Shown in pieces: positions 1 to 6,443 of a stretch of DNA of 25,164 nt (its first letter is position 1; each line of letters starts with the position of its first letter). The notes under the pieces are model-generated. The model worked only from the letters and a program-made list of their open reading frames with translations, made no database searches and was not told the DNA's origin. A program made the translations under genes and the position numbers. This DNA comes from Alteribacillus sp041949975 (GTDB lineage Bacteria > Bacillota > Bacilli > Bacillales > Marinococcaceae): the NCBI RefSeq assembly GCF_041949975.1, contig NZ_JBHFQG010000043.1, forward strand, positions 1 to 25,164. The letters run 5' to 3'.

Positions 1-127
1 CTTCAATGGCATACTCATCATACGGGTTAATAATAAATTCTGCGCCTTCTTCATCAATAACTCCGTCATTAATAACTATTTTTTCTTCTGTATCAAAGGT
101 TCTTTTCATAATGACAAAAATATTCAT
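1..127 (-). CDS. etfB: Electron transfer flavoprotein beta subunit, N-terminal part (runs off the window)
   Basis: Only the first 42 codons are present. Read from the minus strand the protein begins MNIFVIMKRTFDTEEKIVIN, and a stretch ending in NPYDEYAIE follows; both are typical of the EtfB N-terminus. With EtfA this protein forms the FAD/AMP heterodimer that takes electrons from acyl-CoA dehydrogenases of beta-oxidation and passes them on to the respiratory chain. The ATG is preceded by a GGGAGGG ribosome binding site about 7 bases upstream. It lies 24 bp downstream of fadB, so the two are almost certainly co-transcribed in the fadR-fadB-etfB order known from B. subtilis, where etfA follows. 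The identification rests on about 42 residues plus synteny. Confidence 0.88.
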   Translation of the reverse strand, partial: MNIFVIMKRTFDTEEKIVINDGVIDEEGAEFIINPYDEYAIE

Positions 128-151
128 ACCCTGGTCCCTCCCATTGCTAGA

Positions 152-925
152 TTACTGATTTTTAAACGTCGGTTTTCTCTTCTCTAAAAAAGCATGAATT
201 CCTTCTTTTCCGTCATGTGAATCATATGCTTTCCCAAAAAGTTCGGCTTCTTTTTGAACTCCATCCGAAAACTCGTTTCGTTTGGAAAACTGCAATAATT
301 CCATTACCATTTTAATAGTAACTCCACTTTTAGATGCCGCTTTTTCGGCTAATTTCTTAGCTTTTTCTAAAACCTGATCGGGCGGACAAGCTCCGTTGAC
401 CAGCCCCCATCTTTCCGCTTCTTCTCCTGTTATGGGCTCACCAGTCAGAAGCATTTCTGCTGCTTTTGCTCTTCCAACCAGATCGGGCAGCCGCTGAGTC
501 CCGGCAAAGCCTGGTATCAATCCAAGGCTAAGCTCTGGCAGACCAAGCTTGGCATCATCTGCAGCTATTCGCAGGTGACAAGCCATCGCCAGTTCTAATC
601 CTCCTCCAAGAGCTGCGCCATGTATGGCAGCAATCACAGGTTTTGTAAGGGCTTCCAAACGATCGAATAAAATTTGGCCCTGCCTTGCCAGTTCGGAAAA
701 TTCCTTTCCATTTTCAACTTGTGTAAATTCTTTGATGTCAGCTCCTGCCGCAAAAAATTTGCCATCCCCGTGCAATATAATCACTTTTACTTCTTCATTC
801 GTTTCTAATTCATCCAATGCTTCGGATAATTCTGTGATCACCGCACGGGATAAGGCATTTGCAGGCGGTCTATTAAACGTTAATATCGCAATGCTGCCTT
901 CTCTTTTTATTTGAAAACACTCCAT
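152..925 (-). CDS. fadB: Enoyl-CoA hydratase/isomerase family protein (FadB, YsiB type)
   Basis: A 257-residue crotonase-fold enzyme, the normal length for the family. It should hydrate trans-2-enoyl-CoA to 3-hydroxyacyl-CoA in beta-oxidation. The oxyanion-hole segments are visible as AAGADIKEF (about residues 59-67) and GAALGGGLELA (about 103-113). The two catalytic acids expected of a hydratase are Glu111 in GGLELA and Glu131 in LPELSLGLIPG, followed by GTQRLP; both are present, which favours hydratase over a crotonase relative lacking one of them. The ATG has a GGAGG about 11 bases upstream. It lies between fadR and etfB, the position of fadB (ysiB) in B. subtilis, so expression is probably FadR-controlled from the promoter upstream of fadR. 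Confidence 0.9.
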   Translation of the reverse strand: MECFQIKREGSIAILTFNRPPANALSRAVITELSEALDELETNEEVKVIILHGDGKFFAAGADIKEFTQVENGKEFSELARQGQILFDRLEALTKPVIAAIHGAALGGGLELAMACHLRIAADDAKLGLPELSLGLIPGFAGTQRLPDLVGRAKAAEMLLTGEPITGEEAERWGLVNGACPPDQVLEKAKKLAEKAASKSGVTIKMVMELLQFSKRNEFSDGVQKEAELFGKAYDSHDGKEGIHAFLEKRKPTFKNQ

Positions 926-955
926 GAAAAAGCCAGCCTCCTTACTTATTTTTCT

Positions 956-1552
956 TTACGTATTAACACCAGCCTTAAACCCATGTAAAAGCATTTCATA
1001 GATAGGTTCGGAGAAAGCTTCCAGGTCATATTTGCAATCCTTCATTACCCAATTGGTTGTCACTTCATCAAGCGTGCCGAAAATCATCTGGCGGGCCAGC
1101 TTTTCGTTAAGATGCGGGGAAAAGGCTTCACTCTCTTTGCCTTTAATAATAATACTTTCAATAAGCCGCAAATAATCTTTTAAGACGTCATTTATGCGCT
1201 GACGAAGGGCACTGCTGGATTGGCGCAGTTCAAGCTGAGTGACAACCGCATACTCTTGATTAGCTGCCAACTGTTTAAAATGCATAGATACCAGTGTTTT
1301 CAACTGTTCTTCCATGGTATGCGTTTCCTCAAGTTGATTGCGTATTTTTTCAACGAAATCACTCATTTTTTCTTCAAATAAAGAAATAAGAATATCTTCT
1401 TTATTGTTAAAATATAAGTAGATCGTTCCATCTGCTACTCCAGCGTCTTTTGCTATTTTAGAAACTTGAGCGTGATGGTAGCCGTTCCTGGCAATCACCC
1501 GGACAGCTGCGTCTATAATTTGTTCGTATTTTGGGCCCCTTTTTTTTCCCAT
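956..1552 (-). CDS. fadR: TetR-family fatty acid degradation regulator FadR (YsiA)
   Basis: A 198-residue TetR-type repressor. Residues 1-60 form the DNA-binding part: the segment IIDAAVRVIARNGYHH is followed by the helix-turn-helix (SKIAKDAGVADGTIYLYF) and then NNKEDIL. The rest is the helical ligand-binding and dimer region. In B. subtilis FadR represses beta-oxidation genes and is released by long-chain acyl-CoA, the product of LcfA. The assignment is supported by position (lcfA-fadR-fadB-etfB) and by a perfect FadR operator 50 bp upstream of its own start at 1602-1619, implying autoregulation. The ATG follows a GGAAGGAAG ribosome binding site. Confidence 0.93.
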   Translation of the reverse strand: MGKKRGPKYEQIIDAAVRVIARNGYHHAQVSKIAKDAGVADGTIYLYFNNKEDILISLFEEKMSDFVEKIRNQLEETHTMEEQLKTLVSMHFKQLAANQEYAVVTQLELRQSSSALRQRINDVLKDYLRLIESIIIKGKESEAFSPHLNEKLARQMIFGTLDEVTTNWVMKDCKYDLEAFSEPIYEMLLHGFKAGVNT

Positions 1553-1601
1553 CGTTTAACTTCCTTCCTCACACCTTCAAATCGGATCGGCTCCCGCGTA
1601 A

Positions 1602-1619
1602 TGAATGACTATTCATTCA
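1602..1619. promoter_or_regulatory. FadR operator (perfect consensus) upstream of fadR
   Basis: The sequence TGAATGACTATTCATTCA matches the B. subtilis FadR consensus TGAATGANTANTCATTCA at every defined position. It lies just downstream of the promoter at 1633-1661, so bound FadR would block initiation or early elongation. The site is seen directly; its function is inferred from the consensus and the adjacent fadR gene. Confidence 0.92.
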
Positions 1620-1632
1620 TAAACTTGGTTCT

Positions 1633-1661
1633 ATTTTAGAAAAGTTTTTGTCACTTGTCAA
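1633..1661 (-). promoter_or_regulatory. Strong sigma-A promoter for fadR-fadB-etfB
   Basis: Minus strand: -35 TTGACA (1656-1661, 6 of 6), 17-bp spacer, -10 TAAAAT (1633-1638, 5 of 6). The expected start near 1626 puts the FadR operator at about +7 to +25. This gives fadR its own promoter, independent of the upstream acyl-CoA synthetase genes. Confidence 0.85.
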
Positions 1662-1686
1662 TATGCCGGCTCCATTTCATGCGTTT

Positions 1687-3383
1687 CTAGGAAGGATCTT
1701 CGGAAGTACGATATTCTTTTTCCTCTTCTATTAACACTCTTTTTAATATTTTTCCCACGCTCGTTTTTGACAGCTCATTGCGAAATTCATATAAACGAGG
1801 ATTTTAAACGAAGCTAAATTATTGCGGCAATAGTCGTCCAGCTGCTCTTCATTCACTTCTTCCCCTTCTTTTTTTACGATAAATGCTTTAACCGTTTCTC
1901 CGCGGTATGGATCGGGAACACCGATGACGACAGCTTCTTGTACTGAGTCATGTTCATAAAGAACTTCTTCTATTTCTCTTGGATAAATATTGAACCCTCC
2001 TGCAATGATCATATCTTTTTTACGATCAGCGATATAGAAGTATCCTTCGTCATCCATATATCCCATGTCTCCAGTCAAAAGCCAGTCATCTTTAAACGTT
2101 GCGGAAGTCTCTTCCGGCCTGTTCCAGTATCCTTTCATCACCTGAGGCCCGCGTACGGCAATTTCCCCTATCTCTTTTACCGGTGCAAATTCACCGTCTT
2201 GAAATAAGATAGCTGCTTCGGTATCCGGCCAGGGAAGCCCTATGCTTCCTTCTTTCCGCCTCTCCCATATCAAATTACAATGGGTTACAGGAGAAGCTTC
2301 CGTAAGGCCATACCCTTCAACTAGCTTTCCACCTGTTACTTCTTCAAATTGCTGCTGCACTTCACGTGGCAGCGGAGCTGAACCGCTGATACAAACTTCA
2401 ATAGAAGAAAGGTTAAAATCATTAATCTTTTCACTGTTCAATAGCCCAATATACATAGTAGGAGCCCCAGGGAACAATGTGATCTCCTGCTTTTCGATAG
2501 TTTTTAAAACCTCTTCCGGTTCAAACTTAGGGAGGATCACTAATTCAGCTGCATACATAATGGAAAGATTCATAGAAACCGTCATTCCATACACATGAAA
2601 GAAAGGAAGAACAGCGAGCGTCTTCTCTTTGCCTTTTCTCATTTTATACATCCAGCGCAAACATTGCGTTGTATTTGCGACAAGATTGTAATGGGTCAGC
2701 ATTACCCCTTTTGCAGGGCCAGTCGTTCCTCCAGTGTATTGAAGCAAAGCAAAATCTAACTCTGGATCTATATCTAATTCAGGGGCATTTGTTTCTCCGT
2801 TTTCAATAAGTTTATGAAAATGAAGAGTTGTTTCGTTGTAATCAATTTGAACTTTCATTTCCCTTTTTTTACGCTGCGTAAGCGGATACAAAATATTTTT
2901 TGGAAAAGCGAGTGCATCCTTTATTCCTGTCACAATAATATGGTTAAGACTGGTCTTTTCAATTACTTTCATTACACGAGGGTAAAACATATCAAGACAA
3001 ACAATCGCTTTCGCACCTGAATCAATCATCTGGTGCTCAAGTTCCCTTTCTACATACAATGGGTTCGTTTGCACTATAATAGCTCCTGCCATTAACGCAC
3101 CATAGTAGCTAATTACGGATTGCGGCATATTAGGGAGCATAATTGCAACCCTGTCCCCTTTTTCTATTCCCAGCCGTTTTAATTGATTAGCAAACGAAGA
3201 AGCCTCTGTAAACAATTGCTGATAAGACCATTGCTTTCCGAAAAAACTCATAGCTGTGTTATCCGGGTATTGTGCCGCTGATTCTTTTAGAAAAGCAGGC
3301 AATGGCTTTTTAACATACGAAATTTTTTCAGGAATCTCATTTGGATATTGGTTATACCATACCTTTTTCGTTTCTGTTTGCAA
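1687..3383 (-). pseudogene. lcfA: Long-chain acyl-CoA synthetase, second copy, frameshifted near the C-terminus
   Basis: A close paralogue of the intact synthetase at 3950-5662. The ATP-binding motif YTGGTTGPAKG, GYGLTE, the LLTGDMGYMDDEGYF segment and NIYPREIEE are all present. Around 1800-1806, after NLASFK, the frame slips by one base: the reading frame continues ILVYMNF and stops at 1743-1745. In the neighbouring frame the expected ending is intact: PRLYEFRNELSKTSVGKILKR and on to a stop at 1687-1689. A single lost T (AAATCC in place of AAATTCC) explains it. The loss removes the A10 lysine (VGKIL), which the acyl/aryl-CoA synthetase family needs for adenylation. An ATG at 3410 is only 2 bases from its GGAG. 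A TTG at 3381-3383, 8 bases after AGGAGG, gives MQTETKKVW, which matches the paralogue's start better. A sequencing error cannot be excluded from one sequence. Confidence 0.8.
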
Positions 3384-3446
3384 ATGCAGGACCTCCTCTT
3401 TCTTTTTCATCTCTCCTTCCTTCAGGTCATTTCTCCTCTCTCTTTT

Positions 3447-3475
3447 ATTGTACTGATTAGTCGCTCATTTTTAAA
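3447..3475 (-). promoter_or_regulatory. Promoter of the downstream lcfA copy, overlapped by a FadR-like site
   Basis: Minus strand: -35 TTTAAA (3470-3475, 4 of 6), 17-bp spacer, -10 TACAAT (3447-3452, 5 of 6). Minus-strand bases 3467-3450 read TGAGCGACTAATCAGTAC. This matches the FadR consensus at 12 of 16 defined positions, including the central GAnTAnTCA, and covers the spacer and part of the -10. A repressor there would compete directly with RNA polymerase. Confidence 0.6.
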
Positions 3476-3521
3476 GTGAAAAATATTCAAAAAACAGTTA
3501 GGTAGTTTGGTGCTTATTTCT

Positions 3522-3655
3522 GAGTTCAACTCTTCCTTTTTGATTCAGCCCTTGCTTTCCTCGATTCAACACTTCTCCCTCTCATTTCAACAATGCATTT
3601 CAGCACTTCTAATTTGATTCAACGCTTACCTCCCCTAATCCTAATCCAGCGATTC
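3522..3655. repeat. Degenerate short repeat array with TTCAACRCTTC-like units
   Basis: Seven related units such as GATTCAACACTTC, GATTCAGCCCTTG, ATTTCAGCACTTC and GATTCAACGCTTA occur in one 130-bp stretch. Their TTCA cores begin at 3525, 3544, 3565, 3586, 3599 and 3618, and a TCCA variant is at 3645. Most spacings are 19-21 bp, with one short (13) and one long (27). There is no reading frame and no promoter-like signal. The units are too divergent and too short-spaced for a CRISPR array. Function unknown. Confidence 0.6.
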
Positions 3656-3675
3656 TTCCTTTTATTCGCACGAAC

Positions 3676-3849
3676 AAAAGCGCAAGCGCCCTGGTCAGCC
3701 TCGACAGGTAAATGTTCTCCAGTCACTAAAGGCGCTCTTACTTCCACAGGATGTGGTGACTTTTGCGTTGCGAACACGATGTTCGCGATTCTAGCAAAAG
3801 TTCCTTAAACCGTCTTGGGCCTCCGAGAGGCTGGGCGCTGAAGCTAGAC
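3676..3849. repeat. Structured intergenic repeat, long copy (copy 1)
   Basis: A 174-bp element with ends nearly identical to those of the element at 23378-23494. The 5' end runs AAAAGCGCAAGCGCC and then TGGTCAGCCTCGACAGG; the 3' end is GAGAGGCTGGGCGC plus GAAGCTAGAC. The ends pair as AGCGCCC (3685-3691) with GGGCGCT (3833-3839) and AGCCTC (3697-3702) with GAGGCT (3827-3832), leaving a TGGTC bulge on one side. Inside are a CCACA-GGA-TGTGG hairpin (3744-3756), a GCGAACA-CGA-TGTTCGC hairpin, and an ACTTTTGC/GCAAAAGT stem around the latter. The element lies between two genes and encodes no plausible protein. Similar sequences are, as far as I recall, scattered through Bacillaceae intergenic regions, but I cannot verify that here. 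Confidence 0.8.
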
Positions 3850-3873
3850 GCGGATCAAACAATATGGAAATAG

Positions 3874-3882
3874 TTATCCACA
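3874..3882 (+). other. Isolated perfect DnaA-box sequence
   Basis: TTATCCACA is the consensus DnaA-box. It lies between the structured repeat and the lcfA terminator, with no second box nearby. A given 9-mer is expected about 0.2 times on both strands of a window this size, so chance is a reasonable explanation. Confidence 0.3.
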
Positions 3883-3908
3883 ACTTGTAAAAACATAATT
3901 TCCTAAAC

Positions 3909-3936
3909 AAAAAAAACAGCACCCTCTAGGCACTGC
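3909..3936 (-). terminator. Rho-independent terminator after the intact lcfA
   Basis: Minus strand: CAGTGCC (3935-3929), loop TAGAG, GGTGCTG (3923-3917), a 7-bp stem with two G-T pairs, followed by eight T residues (3916-3909). It starts 14 bp past the lcfA stop. It separates this gene from the second synthetase copy, which has its own promoter. Confidence 0.8.
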
Positions 3937-3949
3937 TTTTACAGGTACT

Positions 3950-5662
3950 TCAGCTTCCCTCTTTCATATTATTTTCTTCGTTATGAAGCTTCTCTTTTTC
4001 TTCTTCTACAAGCACTCTTCTTAAAATTTTACCGACCATGGTTTTGGGGAGATCTTTTCGAAATTCAAACAGACGGGGAACTTTATATGCTGCCAGATGG
4101 GTGCGGCAGTATTTTTCTAAATCGTCTTTTGTAACGTTTTTACCGCTTTTTAACACGATAAAAGCTTTTACTGTCTCTCCGCGGTATGGATCCGGCACAC
4201 CGATCACCGCAGCTTCCTGGACAGCTTCATGTTCATAAAGCACTTCTTCTATTTCCCTAGGGTATATATTAAATCCTCCGGCAATAATCATATCTTTTTT
4301 GCGGTCCACTATATAAAAATAACCGTCATCATCCATATAGCCCATATCACCAGTTAAAAACCAGTCATCATCGTTGAAAACTGCTGCTGTTTCTTCGGGA
4401 CGGTTCCAGTAACCTTTCATGACTTGAGGGCCTTTCAGCATAATTTCACCAATTTCACCTACGTCTGCTATTTCCCCGGTTTCAGCTGATAAAATCGCAG
4501 CATCTGTGTCAGGCCACGGTACGCCGATACTGCCGGATTTTCGTTTGCCCCAAATAGGATTAGAAATAGCTACCGGTGAAGTTTCAGTAAGCCCATATCC
4601 CTCGACCAGCTTTCCTTTTGTTAATTTCTCAAAGCGCTCCTGTACTTCAAGAGGCAGCGGAGCAGATCCGCTTAAACAAGCTTCTATTGATGAAAGGTCA
4701 TAGTTTGAAATAGACGGTTCATTGATTAACCCTACATACATCGTAGGAGCTCCGGGGAATAAAGAGACCTTATGCTTTTGAATTGCTTTTAACACTTGCA
4801 CCGGTTCAAACTTTGGCAAAATAACCATTTTTGAGCGGTACATAATAGCAATATTCATGACAACGGTCATGCCATATACATGGAAAAACGGCAGAACAGC
4901 AAGTATCGTCTCTTCGCCTTTTTTCATTTTATACATCCAGGTTCTGCTTTGCAGAGTGTTTGCGACGAGGTTATAATGCGTTAGCATTACTCCTTTAGCA
5001 GGTCCTGTCGTGCCTCCTGTGTATTGCAGCAGAGCCAGGTCTTCTTTGGGATTGACAGTAATCTCCGAAACTTTCCCATTCCCTTTTGTCAAAAGCTCTT
5101 TTAAAGGATGGGTATTCTCATTGTAAACCAGGCTGGCTTTTATTCCTGTATTTTTCTTTTGAATGAAAGGGTAGATAAGGTTTTTTGGAAAAGGAAGATA
5201 ATCTTTAATACTAGTTACAATGACATGTTCGAGCGATGTATCTGACCGTACTTTTTCAACCCGCGGAAATAACAAGTCCAGACAAATCATTACTTTTGCG
5301 CCGGAATCATTCATTTGATGCTGAATTTCTCTTTCCACATATAAAGGGTTGGTCTGGACAACTACTGCTCCCGCCATTAAAGCTCCGTAGTAGCAAATAA
5401 CAGATTGCGGCGTATTGGCAAGCATAATGGCGACTCTATCGCCTTTTTCTACTCCGATCTGCTGCAGCTGATAAGCTAGCCTATCAGCTTTCTCATGCAC
5501 TTCCTTATAAGTCATATTTTTCCCCATGAAGTGCAATGCTTTTTTATCAGGCTGTGTTTCCGCCGCTTCTTTTAAATAAGACTGCAAGGACCTTTCTTCA
5601 TACTCCATTGTCGGTGGAATTTCCTTTGGATAATGTGCCAGCCAGACTTTTTCCTTTGTCAT
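3950..5662 (-). CDS. lcfA: Long-chain fatty acid-CoA ligase (acyl-CoA synthetase), intact copy
   Basis: A 570-residue member of the ANL superfamily; it activates fatty acids to acyl-CoA through an acyl-adenylate. Motifs in order: the phosphate-binding loop YTGGTTGPAKGVMLTH (about 214-229), GYGLTETSP, FLTGDMGYMDDDGYF, the hinge DRKKDMIIAGG, and the C-terminal PKTMVGKILRR with the adenylating lysine at about 545. B. subtilis LcfA is 560 residues. The frame is open for a further 28 codons upstream, but the ATG at 5662 gives MTKEKVWLAHYPKEIP, which matches LcfA starts, and it has a GGGGG ribosome site 7 bases away. The gene has its own promoter, containing a cre site, and its own terminator, so it is a single-gene unit. 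Its product is the expected inducer of FadR. Confidence 0.92.
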   Translation of the reverse strand: MTKEKVWLAHYPKEIPPTMEYEERSLQSYLKEAAETQPDKKALHFMGKNMTYKEVHEKADRLAYQLQQIGVEKGDRVAIMLANTPQSVICYYGALMAGAVVVQTNPLYVEREIQHQMNDSGAKVMICLDLLFPRVEKVRSDTSLEHVIVTSIKDYLPFPKNLIYPFIQKKNTGIKASLVYNENTHPLKELLTKGNGKVSEITVNPKEDLALLQYTGGTTGPAKGVMLTHYNLVANTLQSRTWMYKMKKGEETILAVLPFFHVYGMTVVMNIAIMYRSKMVILPKFEPVQVLKAIQKHKVSLFPGAPTMYVGLINEPSISNYDLSSIEACLSGSAPLPLEVQERFEKLTKGKLVEGYGLTETSPVAISNPIWGKRKSGSIGVPWPDTDAAILSAETGEIADVGEIGEIMLKGPQVMKGYWNRPEETAAVFNDDDWFLTGDMGYMDDDGYFYIVDRKKDMIIAGGFNIYPREIEEVLYEHEAVQEAAVIGVPDPYRGETVKAFIVLKSGKNVTKDDLEKYCRTHLAAYKVPRLFEFRKDLPKTMVGKILRRVLVEEEKEKLHNEENNMKEGS

Positions 5663-5788
5663 TGTATTTCCCCCTTTTGTGAGAAAAACGTGAATCAAAC
5701 ATTCCCTGCACGATTTTCTCTTATACTTTATGAATGGCGCAGCCATATCATCCCTTTCTTGTTTAAGGCATTTACTCTCTTATCTTTC

Positions 5789-5816
5789 ATTTTAATGAAA
5801 TCGTTTACACTTTCAA
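5789..5816 (-). promoter_or_regulatory. Sigma-A promoter of lcfA
   Basis: Minus strand: -35 TTGAAA (5811-5816, 5 of 6), 16-bp spacer, -10 TAAAAT (5789-5794, 5 of 6). It lies immediately downstream of the terminator that closes the mutS2 unit and about 130 bp upstream of the lcfA ATG. No FadR-like palindrome was found around it. Confidence 0.7.
5796..5809 (-). promoter_or_regulatory. CcpA catabolite-responsive element (cre) in the lcfA promoter
   Basis: Minus strand TGTAAACGATTTCA fits the cre consensus TGWAANCGNTNWCA at every defined position. It occupies the spacer between the -35 and -10, so CcpA binding would occlude the promoter. Carbon catabolite repression of the FadR regulon by CcpA is established in B. 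subtilis, which makes the site biologically sensible. Confidence 0.85.
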
Positions 5817-5833
5817 GTAAAACGTTAACAATA

Positions 5834-5875
5834 GAAAAAAATGGAGACGGAGGGGCTTCTGACCGTTCCGTCTCT
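5834..5875 (-). terminator. Rho-independent terminator closing the mutS2-yshE unit
   Basis: Minus strand: GAGACGGA (5874-5867) pairs perfectly with TCCGTCTC (5851-5844) around a 15-nt loop. This is followed by CA and a run of seven T residues (5841-5835). It lies 20 bp after the small membrane-protein ORF and 20 bp before the lcfA promoter. Confidence 0.85.
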
Positions 5876-5893
5876 TCTCGTTTTTTTCTTAAC

Positions 5894-5977
5894 TTATTCA
5901 AAAAACAGCAGATAAACAGCTCCTGAAATGACAAACAATATACAGCAGACAATTAATATTTTTGCTAATCTTTCCAA
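5894..5977 (-). CDS. Probable 27-residue single-pass membrane protein
   Basis: Minus strand, TTG start at 5975-5977, 8 bases after a GAGGAG ribosome site. The product begins MERLAKILIVCCILFVISGA, continues VYLLFFE and stops at TAA. It consists of a short N-terminus with Arg and Lys, about 19 hydrophobic residues and a single terminal Glu, which is the layout of a small transmembrane protein with its N-terminus inside. It begins 15 bp after the yshE stop and ends 20 bp before the operon's terminator, so it sits inside the transcription unit. I do not recognise the family. The evidence is start signal, composition and position only; the TTG start makes it less certain. Confidence 0.45.
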   Translation of the reverse strand: MERLAKILIVCCILFVISGAVYLLFFE

Positions 5978-5992
5978 CGATTTCTCTCCTCA

Positions 5993-6403
5993 TTATAAAA
6001 TCCCGGCACCGATAACAAAAGACAGTCCTGTAGAGATAATAAAAGAAATTAAGCCTACGGCTCTATTATCGGCAGCGATTTCTTCATCCACTTTAAACAT
6101 CGGTGTTAAAAATTCAAACATTAGATAGCTGAAAATCAGCAAAAAGAATCCATATGCCCCCCATAAAACCATGGTTAAAACCGCATCATTGTGCTCAATG
6201 GAAAAACGCAAAATATTGGACACTCCGAAAAGTTTTCCCCCTGTGGCCAGAGCGACAGCAATATTGCCATTTTTAATTTCTGCCCAGTTTTTATAAGGGG
6301 TAATGGTTTCAAATATAGCTAGAAACACGATAAGAGACAAAACGGCAACACTAAAATTTGCCGCTGTCTCTACGAAAGTGTTTTGCATAAGCACTTCCAT
6401 CAT
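5993..6403 (-). CDS. yshE: DUF350 / UPF0719 family membrane protein YshE
   Basis: About 136 residues with four predicted transmembrane segments: roughly AANFSVAVLSLIVFLAIFE, the stretch around NIAVALATGGKLFGVSNI, VLTMVLWGAYGFFLLIFSYL and VGLISFIISTGLSFVIGAGI. The GNIAVALATGGKLFG segment is the conserved repeat-like signature of DUF350. Function is unknown. A GTG at 6418 extends the frame, but GGAAGGA at 6415-6409 points to the ATG pair at 6403 or 6400, giving MMEVLMQNTFVE. It starts about 40 bp after the mutS2 stop and is probably co-transcribed with it, the same arrangement as in B. subtilis. Confidence 0.82.
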   Translation of the reverse strand: MMEVLMQNTFVETAANFSVAVLSLIVFLAIFETITPYKNWAEIKNGNIAVALATGGKLFGVSNILRFSIEHNDAVLTMVLWGAYGFFLLIFSYLMFEFLTPMFKVDEEIAADNRAVGLISFIISTGLSFVIGAGIL

Positions 6404-6443
6404 TTTCATTCCTTCCACAGCCGTATCAAATGGCTCGAGCCCA

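Noticed and set aside
3522..3655. CRISPR array
   Set aside because: The units are only 10-13 bp, diverged and irregularly spaced, with no unique spacers and no cas genes.
3593..3808. 71-codon plus-strand ORF
   Set aside because: It runs through the degenerate repeats and the structured repeat with no ribosome site.
3874..3882. Replication origin suggested by a DnaA box
   Set aside because: A single box without neighbours, an AT-rich unwinding element, dnaA or dnaN.
5728..5952. 74-codon minus-strand ORF upstream of lcfA
   Set aside because: It covers a terminator, a promoter and a cre site, lacks a ribosome site, and conflicts with the better-supported short membrane ORF.
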